Origin: Vicinamibacteria bacterium
GTDB lineage: Bacteria; Acidobacteriota; Vicinamibacteria; Vicinamibacterales; UBA8438
NCBI GenBank assembly: GCA_022820675.1
Contig: JAJEFC010000008.1
Coordinates: forward strand, 1 to 32,045
Direction of reading: 5' to 3'
DNA: 32,045 nt
Below, piece after piece: positions 23,356-32,045 of this stretch. Positions within the stretch are counted from its first letter, which is position 1. Every line of letters starts with the position of its first letter. The notes under the pieces were generated by a model. The model ran no database searches. It was not told where the DNA came from and saw only the letters and a program-made list of their open reading frames with translations. Position numbers and translations under genes: made by a program.

Positions 23356-24035
23356 TCTGTCATGACCGGCTCGAATGTCCATAGCGCGAGGGTCAGGAAC
23401 ACCGCGTCGAAGAAGAACAGCAGGCCGATCCAGAGCCGCGCCATCGCGAGGTTCGGCTCGGGGTCGATGAGCACCGCGGTCCCGCTGACCCCCATGATGA
23501 GAACCGGTATGGTGACCGGGTACAGCAGCACCGGCAGCAGCACGGCGCGGCTGCGGGCGCGTACGAGCATCGCCGAGAACAGGGTCCCCACGCTCGCGAA
23601 CCCCAGGGTACCGAGCGACAGCAGGGCGAAGAGCCGAACCGGATGCCGGAACAGCGGGGCCTCGAACAGGAACGCCACCATGACCGTCACGATCGCCTCG
23701 ACCACGGCCAGGAGCAGCAGCAGGCCGGCCAGCTTGCCGACGTAGATGGCGGGGCGGGCCACCGGCGCCAGCAGCAGGCCGCGCAGGGCGTCGTGGTAGC
23801 GCTCGCGCTCGAACGCGCGACCGAGGGCGAGGGTGCCGGAGAAGGCGATGGCGATCCACAGGATGCCCGCCGCCGCCCCCTCGACGGCGCGGCCGGCCCG
23901 GACGAAGCCGAACGAGAACACGAGCACGCAGGAGATGGCGAAGAAGACGGTCGTGAACAGCAGCTCGCGGCTGCGCGACTCGACGCGCAGGTCCTTGCGG
24001 ACGACGAGCCACGCCACCCGCAGGAACTCCCTCAT
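23352..24035 (-). CDS. ccmB: CcmB, membrane subunit of the heme-release ABC complex
   Basis: This 227-residue protein has six predicted transmembrane helices and the CcmB opening FLRVAWLVVRKDLRVESR. The segment FERERYHDALRGLLLAPV is typical of the cytoplasmic coupling region that contacts CcmA. With CcmA it forms the ABC unit that releases holo-CcmE from CcmC. It overlaps both neighbours by ATGA, with ccmA upstream and ccmC downstream, so A, B and C are made as one coupled set. Confidence 0.94.
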   Translation of the reverse strand: MREFLRVAWLVVRKDLRVESRSRELLFTTVFFAISCVLVFSFGFVRAGRAVEGAAAGILWIAIAFSGTLALGRAFERERYHDALRGLLLAPVARPAIYVGKLAGLLLLLAVVEAIVTVMVAFLFEAPLFRHPVRLFALLSLGTLGFASVGTLFSAMLVRARSRAVLLPVLLYPVTIPVLIMGVSGTAVLIDPEPNLAMARLWIGLLFFFDAVFLTLALWTFEPVMTE

Positions 24036-24757
24036 CGCGTCCCCCCGGCCGCGACGGCTGCCCGGTACCGTTCGCGCAGCGTCCCCTCGCCCCCGAGGGG
24101 CCGCAACCGGCCCGCCCGCAGCAGGAGCGCCCGGTCGAGGAGGCCGTCGACGACGTCGAGGTCGTGGGTGGCGAGCACGACGATGCGCCGCCCGGCCCGC
24201 AGGCCTCGCAGCCGATCCACCAGCCTGCCGCACGACGCCTCGTCGAGCCCCGTGAACGGCTCGTCGAACAGGGCCAGCCGCGGGTCGTGCAGCAACGCGC
24301 GCTCCAGGGCCAGCCGCTGCCGCATGCCGCGGGAGAAGCCCTCGACCACGTCGTCGGCGCGGTCTTCGAGGCCGGCCCGAACCAGCGCCTCCGCGGCCGC
24401 GCGCCGGGGGTCGTCGACGCCGTGGAGCCCGGCGAAGAACTCCAGGTTCTCGCGGGCCGACAACTCCGGATACAACTGCAGATCGTGGGAGAGGAAACCG
24501 ATGTGGGCGCGGAGGGCCGCGCCCGCCTCGACTGCCGTCGACGCGCCATAGCGCACGCTCCCCGTGGAGGGCGCAGCAAGGGTCGCGAGCACGGACAGCA
24601 GGGTCGACTTGCCGGCTCCGTTCGGGCCGAGCAGCCCCACGATCTCACCGGCCGCGCAGTCGAACGTCACCCGGGACAGGGCGCGGCGGCGCCCGAAGTG
24701 ACGGGACACGCCGGCCACCGCGACGTGATCGAAATCGACGGGGTCGGGAGTCGGCAC
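24032..24757 (-). CDS. ccmA: CcmA, ABC ATPase for CcmE release
   Basis: This is a 241-residue ABC ATPase with Walker A LLGPNGAGKST, a Q-loop region (IGFLSHDLQLYPELSARENL), the signature FSRGMRQRLALERAL, Walker B LALFDEPFTGLD and a switch His in LATHDLDVVD. The start is taken as GTG at 24757 (VPTPDPVDFDHVAVAG); the long upstream in-frame extension is Arg-rich and unlike the family. The ribosome binding site is weak. The roughly 200-bp gap from the preceding gene is the largest inside this half of the operon, so an internal promoter is possible. Confidence 0.93.
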   Translation of the reverse strand: MPTPDPVDFDHVAVAGVSRHFGRRRALSRVTFDCAAGEIVGLLGPNGAGKSTLLSVLATLAAPSTGSVRYGASTAVEAGAALRAHIGFLSHDLQLYPELSARENLEFFAGLHGVDDPRRAAAEALVRAGLEDRADDVVEGFSRGMRQRLALERALLHDPRLALFDEPFTGLDEASCGRLVDRLRGLRAGRRIVVLATHDLDVVDGLLDRALLLRAGRLRPLGGEGTLRERYRAAVAAGGTR

Positions 24758-24953
24758 GCCGCTCTCAGCTACCCGGCCGGCGCCGGTGCGGGCGCGCCGG
24801 CTCGCGAACCCCGCCCGCGGCCGCGACACGTCACCGCCGAGGCCGCCGGCAGCCCGTGGCGAAAGTCCGGGCTGCGTTCGAGCGGCGGTGCCTCCCGCGC
24901 CTCGCCGCTCTGGCTGCGGTGCGGGGTTTCGCCAGGGGCCGCTCGCCGCGCCA

Positions 24954-26264
24954 TCATGCCGGCGCCCGACCCGGGACGGCCGCCGCGCCGACCGCCAGAT
25001 CATCGTCCAGCTCCCGCAGCACATTCTGGAGCTGGTCGATCAGCTCGGCGCGCCGCGTCCCGTACCGCGTGGCCTTGATCCGGCCCTGGCGGTGCTGGCG
25101 CTCCACCTTGACGAGGTCGGTGAACAGCTTCTCGCGGCGGCGCTCGAGGTCCTCGCGCCAGTCCGGCCCGGCCGGGCCTTTGGCCCCCGCCGACCCCACC
25201 ATCCCGATGACGACGATGAGCGCCGACAGCGCCAGGGTGACGATGCGGGGCCATCCGCTGTGGTGAGGCAGGCCGCTCAGCTCCAGGACCACCGGCTCTC
25301 CCGCCGGCACCCGCCGGCCGGCGCCCCAGATCAGGGCCGACAGCCCCGTCTCGTCGGCGCCCATCTCGCCGCGCCGCTCGATCTGGGCCGACGCCACGTC
25401 GAGCGCGCCCCACTGCTCGACGAAGACCAGCAACTGCTCGAAGTCCGCGGGAAAGACCTGCGACAGCACGAGGCCGTCGCCCGAGTAGGGCAGGATGGAG
25501 GCCACGTGCACCGGCGTGACGCCCGGCTCGAACGTGCCCTGCACCCACACCCGCGGGCCGTCGACGAGAGTACGGGGCGTCGAGCCCCCCAGCACCGTCC
25601 CCGCCTGGGCCCCCGGCGGCAGCCGGAACTCGAACGGGGGCTCGGGCTCGACCGGCCACGGCGACTGGTTGAACACGTCGAGCAGGTAGTACACCTCGAT
25701 CTGCTCTTCGCCGAGCTCGATGAGGATGCGCGACTCCTGGCTCAGGGTCACCCGCCCGGGCCGCGCGGCGGAGCGGGCGTCGGCGTCTCCGGGGTCGCCC
25801 GACGCCCCGACGAGGAGCACCGCGACCCCGCCCCGTCCGGGCGCCGCGAACGGCAGCGACTCGAGCTCGACCCCGTCGAGCTCGGTGGCCACCGTGACCT
25901 GCTCGCCCGGGTTCAGGGTGAGGAACGTGGCGCGGCCTTCCCCGTCGGTCTCCGCCGTCGACGCGCGGTCGCCGGCCCGCAGCTCGACGGTCTGTCCGGC
26001 GACGTCGTTCGCGAAGCTCCCGCGGATGACGCGCACCGTGATCGACCCGTCGGAGAGATTCGGGTCGGAGCGGGGAATCCCCGACATCTGCCGCGGGTCC
26101 GGCTGGGCCAGCGCGGACGCGGCGAGGCAGAGCAGCAGCACGCCGGCGCCGACCGGCTTCGACACCGCCGCGCGCCATCTCGCGGAGCGCGCTCCCGGTC
26201 CGCGGGGCGATGGGTTCTCCCCGCCGCCCCGGGCACCCCGAACATCGCCGGCGGCCGCGCTCAC
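24954..26264 (-). CDS. Uncharacterised periplasmic/membrane protein of the ccm operon
   Basis: The protein is about 436 residues. A signal-like hydrophobic stretch (VGAGVLLLCLAASALAQ) precedes a beta-rich periplasmic part with a carboxypeptidase-regulatory-like segment (GQTVELRAGDRASTAETDG). A transmembrane helix follows (IVTLALSALIVVIGMVG), then a cytoplasmic charged helical region (DLERRREKLFTDLVKVERQ). The GTG at 26264 overlaps the preceding stop (GTGA), which I use as the start. A GTG at 26165 would put the signal peptide at the N-terminus and is a real alternative. I do not recognise a named family. Its position suggests a role in apocytochrome or heme handling. Confidence 0.7.
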   Translation of the reverse strand: MSAAAGDVRGARGGGENPSPRGPGARSARWRAAVSKPVGAGVLLLCLAASALAQPDPRQMSGIPRSDPNLSDGSITVRVIRGSFANDVAGQTVELRAGDRASTAETDGEGRATFLTLNPGEQVTVATELDGVELESLPFAAPGRGGVAVLLVGASGDPGDADARSAARPGRVTLSQESRILIELGEEQIEVYYLLDVFNQSPWPVEPEPPFEFRLPPGAQAGTVLGGSTPRTLVDGPRVWVQGTFEPGVTPVHVASILPYSGDGLVLSQVFPADFEQLLVFVEQWGALDVASAQIERRGEMGADETGLSALIWGAGRRVPAGEPVVLELSGLPHHSGWPRIVTLALSALIVVIGMVGSAGAKGPAGPDWREDLERRREKLFTDLVKVERQHRQGRIKATRYGTRRAELIDQLQNVLRELDDDLAVGAAAVPGRAPA

Positions 26265-26851
26265 GCCACCGCCCCCGACAGCGTCGCACCGCATTCCTTG
26301 CAGAAGCGGGCGTCCCCGTCGTTGGCCGTCCCGCAGCCGCCGCAGGTCAGCGTCGCGACCTCGGCGGCGGGCGGCGGCGGCTCGGCGGTTCGGCCCAGAC
26401 GCTCTTCCAGCTCGCGCTCGATCACGGCCAGGAAGTCGACGGCCTCGACGTCGAGCTGCTTCATGAGTCGAATCGCCCGCGCCCGCAGCCGGTGCCCCAT
26501 CTCCTCGAAGTCGGCCTCCGACACCTTGCCCATCGCCCGGTCGAACTCGAGCTCCTTGATGGACCGCAGCACCAGGGTCTTCTCCCGCTCCACCGCGGCG
26601 CGGCTCCGCGTGCCGACCATCACGGTCGTCTCCGGGAACGTGCTCTGCGTCAGCGGCATGATCGCCCGGTAGATCATCAGCCCCACGAATCCGGCCGCAC
26701 CGATGGCCAGGGTCAGCAGGATCGCCCCCACCGGGTCCGACGGCCTCGCCACGAGGATGGCCGCCGTCGCTGCCACGAGCGCGGCGAGGACGAACAGGTG
26801 CCAGGGGCGGAAGGAAGAGGTGTCGATGGCCCGCTTCATGGACACGGTCAC
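26261..26851 (-). CDS. Zinc-ribbon membrane protein of the ccm operon, unknown function
   Basis: This 196-residue protein has two transmembrane helices (HLFVLAALVAATAAILVA and ILLTLAIGAAGFVGLMIY). A helical charged region LRSIKELEFDRAMGKVSEAD follows, then a C-terminal zinc ribbon with CGGC and CKEC. The 'KELEFDxxMGK' helix resembles a segment in CcmI-like and other ccm-linked proteins, so it may play a CcmI-like scaffold role; this is inference. Starts at 26851 (GTG), 26845 (GTG) or 26839 (ATG) are possible. It overlaps the next gene by GTGA, implying coupled expression. Confidence 0.78.
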   Translation of the reverse strand: MTVSMKRAIDTSSFRPWHLFVLAALVAATAAILVARPSDPVGAILLTLAIGAAGFVGLMIYRAIMPLTQSTFPETTVMVGTRSRAAVEREKTLVLRSIKELEFDRAMGKVSEADFEEMGHRLRARAIRLMKQLDVEAVDFLAVIERELEERLGRTAEPPPPAAEVATLTCGGCGTANDGDARFCKECGATLSGAVA

Positions 26852-26980
26852 GCGCTACGCCTTCTCGGCGCCGTCAGGAGATGGATCGGAGCAGGCGACG
26901 GCTGCCCCGCGTAACGGGGAACGGCCCCAAGACGCTTCCCCGCGCCCGAACGATCCTGCGGAGTCTGCCGCGGCGGTTGG

Positions 26981-29488
<2,508 letters not shown>

Positions 29489-29549
29489 CGTGATGAGTCC
29501 TCGAGGGAGAGTGTTCGCGAGCCCGCCCCGGACCGGCGGGCGCTTCCCC

Positions 29550-29593
29550 GGCCGTCGTCCGCGGCTCCGCTGCCGTCCAAACTGCCCGGCCGG
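29550..29593 (-). repeat. Degenerate gene-end module tail (M7)
   Basis: CCGTCGTCCGCGGCTCCGCT on the plus strand resembles the complement of the module tail seen at 17107-17145 but is more diverged. It lies in the same 274-bp ccmE-ccmF gap as the better copy M5. Confidence 0.4.
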
Positions 29594-29679
29594 AAATCCC
29601 GGCCGCCGACGCCCGAGGAAGGCGCGCGAGCCCGCGAACCACCCCGGGAATTGGCCTCGGCCCCGGTCCGGAGGAAGCC

Positions 29680-29764
29680 CGGCCCGGGGAGCGTGGCCTA
29701 CGGCTCCGCCCGCCGCCCGGCCCGATCCTCCAGGGGCCCGCGCCGTTCCGCGGCGCCGGCCCCT
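29680..29764 (-). repeat. Gene-end module M5 behind ccmE, with compensated stem
   Basis: The hairpin is AGGGGCC (29732-29738), C, GCGCCG, loop, CGGCGC, C, GGCCCCT (29758-29764). It has the same architecture as AGGAGTC/GACTCCT in the aroA modules, but two stem positions are changed together with their partners. The tail reads GGCGGAGCCGTAGGCCACG in parts. The ccmE TAG stop overlaps the stem edge. Confidence 0.8.
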
Positions 29765-30185
29765 AGTAGCTCGACGCCGCCCCGCCCAGGGTGGGCTTGG
29801 GCTCGTACTTGGACGGGCACTTGGCCATCACCCCGTTCGGCTTCACGGAGAAGCCGTGGGGCGAGAGCTGCCCCGAGATGACCACCTCCGAGCCGTCCTG
29901 GAAGGTGTCGGGAACGATGCCGGTGTACTCGGCGTCGATCACGGCGCCGTTGTTCTCGACCTTGAACCGGTACTCCAGGGTGTTCGGCTTGACGAGGCGG
30001 GACCCCGGCACCACGTATCCGTGGACCTGGAGGTTCTTGCCGTACCACGCCTCGGGCTCGGCCAGGACCTCGTCGACGTGCATGTAGTACTCGGTGCCCT
30101 CGGCGAGCGTCCCCCAGAGCAACCCGCCGAACGCGGCGGACAGCACCAGGGTGGTCACGATCATCTTCACGGTCTTGGCTGACAT
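29763..30185 (-). CDS. ccmE: CcmE heme chaperone, CXXXY type
   Basis: CcmE carries heme covalently from CcmC to CcmF in the periplasm. This 140-residue protein has an N-terminal membrane anchor (MIVTTLVLSAAFGGLLWG) and an OB-fold core (YYMHVDEVLAEPEAWYGK, LQVHGYVVPGS). In most bacteria heme is attached to His in HxxxY; here the motif is AKCPSKYEPK, that is C123-P-S-K-Y127. This CXXXY form is known from archaea, Desulfovibrio and a few others. It is the first gene of the operon. A GAGGG ribosome binding site lies about ten bases upstream of the ATG, with a strong stem-loop just ahead of it. Confidence 0.93.
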   Translation of the reverse strand: MSAKTVKMIVTTLVLSAAFGGLLWGTLAEGTEYYMHVDEVLAEPEAWYGKNLQVHGYVVPGSRLVKPNTLEYRFKVENNGAVIDAEYTGIVPDTFQDGSEVVISGQLSPHGFSVKPNGVMAKCPSKYEPKPTLGGAASSY

Positions 30186-30199
30186 GCTGTTACACCCTC

Positions 30200-30233
30200 T
30201 GGCGCGAAGACCGCAATTCGTCTTCGGGCGCCA
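30200..30233 (-). promoter_or_regulatory. Strong stem-loop in the ccmE 5' leader
   Basis: TGGCGCGAAGAC (30200-30211) pairs with GTCTTC (30220-30225) and GCGCCA (30228-30233), giving a 12-bp stem with a 2-base bulge and an 8-base AT-rich loop. On the minus strand it ends directly before the ccmE ribosome binding site and lies about 50 bases after the maf stop. It could be a maf terminator, an attenuator or a stability element. Confidence 0.55.
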
Positions 30234-30283
30234 AACCGAAATCACCGGATATGCCGAAGGATACCGTGACGGAGCCCGGCCGG

Positions 30284-30889
30284 TCAACGGTCCGGGCCCC
30301 GGAAAGCGGGCTCCGCGGTATCGGGGCTCCCCCAGTCGGCGAGCTCGCGGAGCAGACCGTCGACCAGCTCGATGGGCAGCCCCACCACGTTGGTGTACGA
30401 CCCTTCGATGCGGGTGACGAACCGCGACGCCCGGCCCTGGATGGAGTATGCGCCGGCCTTGTCGGCCGATTCGCCCGTCGCCACGTACCACGCGACGTCG
30501 TCGGGGCTCAGCGCCCGGAAGACGACGCGGGTCGACTGCAAGCCGTCGCGGCACCCGTCGGCGGCGTGCAGGGCGACGCCGGTCAGCACCTCGTGGGCCC
30601 GGCCGGACAGCCGGCGCAGCATGGCGGCCGCCCCAGCGGCGCCGTCCGGCTTGCCCAGCACTTCGCCGTCGACGACCACGAGCGTGTCGGCCCCGAGCAC
30701 GACCGCTCCCCGATGTTGCGGCGCCACCGCCGCGGCCTTCTCGCGCGCCAGTCGACGCACGAGCTCGCGCGGGTCCTCCCCCTCCCGCCGGCGCTCGTCG
30801 ATGTCGGCCGGCGCCACCTCGAACCGGTAGCCCGCGCAGGTCAGCAGATCCGCCCGGCGCGGCGAGCGGGACGCGAGCACGAGTCGCAT
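30284..30889 (-). CDS. maf: Maf family nucleoside triphosphate pyrophosphatase
   Basis: Maf proteins hydrolyse non-canonical or pyrimidine nucleoside triphosphates and have been linked to septum control. The 201-residue protein opens with LVLASRSPRRADLL, the family signature. VVLGADTLVVVDGEVLGKP contains the catalytic Asp and the Lys/Asp pair. The later segment GAYSIQGRASRFVTRIEGS, with VVGLPIELV after it, completes the domain. It looks closest to the dTTP/UTP pyrophosphatase (YhdE) type, which is a tentative sub-assignment. It diverges from the DUF721 gene with only about 32 bp between starts. Confidence 0.94.
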   Translation of the reverse strand: MRLVLASRSPRRADLLTCAGYRFEVAPADIDERRREGEDPRELVRRLAREKAAAVAPQHRGAVVLGADTLVVVDGEVLGKPDGAAGAAAMLRRLSGRAHEVLTGVALHAADGCRDGLQSTRVVFRALSPDDVAWYVATGESADKAGAYSIQGRASRFVTRIEGSYTNVVGLPIELVDGLLRELADWGSPDTAEPAFRGPDR

Positions 30890-30921
30890 TGAGCCTGGAT
30901 GTTACATTACAGTGAATTCGG
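30890..30921. promoter_or_regulatory. AT-rich divergent promoter zone, maf / DUF721 gene
   Basis: The sequence around GATGTTACATTACAGTGAAT is strikingly AT-rich for this genome. It offers -10-like hexamers on both strands (TACAGT on plus, TGTAAT on minus). It is too short for two complete separate promoters, so they must overlap or extend into the genes. Confidence 0.4.
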
Positions 30922-31314
30922 ATGCGGGGCGGCCATCGTGGCGGGAAGGGCGGATCGATGACCGCGGCGGGACGTTGCGCCGCCGCCGCCGTCGGGGCGC
31001 TGTTGCGCGACCAGCCGCTGTCGCCCGGCAAGGTCTCGCTGGCCTGGAGGGCCGCCGTCGGGCCGGTCTTCCACCGGGTCACGACGGTCGCGCTCGAGCC
31101 CGAGGGCACGCTGCGGGTCGGCGCCGCCGACCGGCACTGGGCCCGCGAGCTCCACCGGTCGCGCCCCCTCGTCGCCGCCCGGTTGAAGCAGCTCCTCGGC
31201 GACGGGGTCGTGACCCGCATCGAGATCGCAACATCGAGCCGCGTCACCGCGGAGGAGAGACAGTCCCATGCGAGAGTCGGTCATCGTCAGCGCCGCCCGC
31301 CTGCCCACCGGTAA
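30922..31314 (+). CDS. DUF721 / DciA-like protein
   Basis: DUF721 proteins include DciA, the helicase loader or operator used by most bacteria lacking DnaC/DnaI. This 130-residue protein has the core pattern: SLAWRAAVGPVFHRVTTVAL, then EGTLRVGAADRHWARELHR, then LVAARLKQLLGDGVVTRI. The start could be ATG 30922 or ATG 30958 (MTAAGRCAAAAV); the second gives a more typical N-terminus. The last 15 or so codons overlap the start of the following thiolase by 47 bp, and the Arg/His-rich end is probably unconserved. A replication role is possible but not shown by sequence alone. Confidence 0.8.
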   Translation: MRGGHRGGKGGSMTAAGRCAAAAVGALLRDQPLSPGKVSLAWRAAVGPVFHRVTTVALEPEGTLRVGAADRHWARELHRSRPLVAARLKQLLGDGVVTRIEIATSSRVTAEERQSHARVGHRQRRPPAHR

Positions 31315-32045
31315 GTTCCTCGGCGCCCTGAAGGGCCTGCCGGTCACCGATCTCGGGGCCCGGGTGGTCCGCGAGGCGGTCGCCCGCGCCGGCATCGAGC
31401 CGGGGGTGGTCGACGAGTGCATCATGGGCAACGTGGTCTCCGCCGGGGCCGGCCAGGCCCCGGCGCGGCAGGCGGCCATCAGGGGCGGGCTCCCCGACCA
31501 CGTCGGGGCCCTGACCATCAACAAGGTGTGCGGGTCGGGCCTCAAGGCGGTCATGCTCGCCTCGCAGGGCATCGCGACGGGAGACATCGACGTCGCGGTG
31601 GCCGGGGGCATGGAATCGATGAGCAACTGTCCGTACATGCTCACGCGGGCGCGCGAGGGCCTGCGCATGGGCAACGCCGAGGTCGTCGACTCGATGCTCC
31701 ACGACGGGCTGTGGTGCTCGCTCGAGAACCAGGGCATGGGCATCGCCTGCGAGGCGGTGGTCGAGCGCTACGGCGTCTCGCGCGACGACCAGGACGCGTT
31801 CGCGGCCGCGAGCCACCACAAGGCGGCCCGGGCCATCCGCGAGTGCTGGTTCAAGGACGAGATCCTGCCCGTCGAGATCCCGCAGCGCCGCGGCGATCCC
31901 ATCCGGCTCGAGTACGACGAGCCGGTGCGGCCCGACACGAGCGCCGAGGCCCTCGGCAAGCTGCGGCCGGCCTTCAAGAAGGAGGGCGGCACCGTGACTG
32001 CGGGGAACGCCCCGGGGGTGAACGACGGCGCCGCCGCCGTCGTCG
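31268..32045 (+). CDS. Acetyl-CoA acetyltransferase / thiolase, partial (runs off the window)
   Basis: Thiolases condense or cleave acyl-CoAs, for example two acetyl-CoA to acetoacetyl-CoA. The first 259 residues are present. MRESVIVSAARLPTGKFLG is the classic N-terminus, and NKVCGSGLKAV contains the nucleophilic Cys near residue 89. VAGGMESMSN, ENQGMGIACEAV and the late GNAPGVNDGAAAVV also match; most relatives read GNAS there. The ATG at 31268 has GGAGGAGA nine bases upstream. It starts inside the 3' end of the DUF721 gene, suggesting coupling. The C-terminal His and Cys region lies beyond the window. Confidence 0.95.
   Translation, partial: MRESVIVSAARLPTGKFLGALKGLPVTDLGARVVREAVARAGIEPGVVDECIMGNVVSAGAGQAPARQAAIRGGLPDHVGALTINKVCGSGLKAVMLASQGIATGDIDVAVAGGMESMSNCPYMLTRAREGLRMGNAEVVDSMLHDGLWCSLENQGMGIACEAVVERYGVSRDDQDAFAAASHHKAARAIRECWFKDEILPVEIPQRRGDPIRLEYDEPVRPDTSAEALGKLRPAFKKEGGTVTAGNAPGVNDGAAAVV

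Overview
This is a very GC-rich (about 70% by eye), gene-dense bacterial chromosome segment with 33 genes I am willing to call. Outer-membrane beta-barrel proteins, a lipoprotein signal, a System I cytochrome c maturation (ccm) operon and a dapF gene point to a diderm, respiring bacterium. The overall look, including short GC-rich repeat modules at gene ends, suggests Acidobacteriota (Vicinamibacteria-like). That placement is inference; no rRNA or tRNA gene is present to confirm it. I see no phage, IS element, transposase or CRISPR array.

Layout. 76-5795 (minus) is a housekeeping block: ttcA, dtd, a predicted outer-membrane barrel protein, dapF, radC and larC. 5963-14957 is an accessory block that looks like surface-glycan or small-molecule metabolism: an asparagine-synthetase-like protein with altered active-site motifs (minus), an AlgJ/AlgX-like lipoprotein translationally coupled to a DegT sugar aminotransferase (plus), then on the minus strand a GT2 glycosyltransferase, a Gfo/Idh oxidoreductase, a GMC oxidoreductase and a VOC protein. 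15273-18670 holds a second barrel protein, a small membrane ORF, an MTH1-type Nudix hydrolase, an inositol-monophosphatase-family enzyme and an RsbW-like anti-sigma kinase whose 5' end is tandemly duplicated. 19099-22048 (plus) holds aroA, aroK and a metallophosphoesterase. 22149-30185 (minus) is a nine-gene ccm operon (ccmE, a ccmF-ccmH fusion, two uncharacterised membrane genes, ccmA, ccmB, ccmC, ccmD and a small membrane gene). It is followed by maf (minus), a DUF721/DciA-like gene and a thiolase running off the window (plus).

Most interesting points. (1) The AsnB-like protein at 5963-7849 has lost the glutaminase nucleophile (Ser2) and shows changes in the ATP-pyrophosphatase loop and in the later acidic motif, so it looks like a pseudoenzyme or an enzyme with new chemistry. 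(2) The ccm operon pairs the rare CXXXY form of CcmE with a CcmH-like domain fused to CcmF and carrying a cysteine pattern unlike LRCxxC; the described CXXXY systems are said to lack CcmH. (3) A family of gene-end modules (hairpin plus conserved GC-rich tail) sits directly after stop codons, always in the orientation of the upstream gene. One copy keeps its stem by paired base changes, and some modules supply stop codons or C-terminal codons. (4) A 197-bp tandem duplication creates a chain of ATGA-coupled ORFs in front of the anti-sigma gene.
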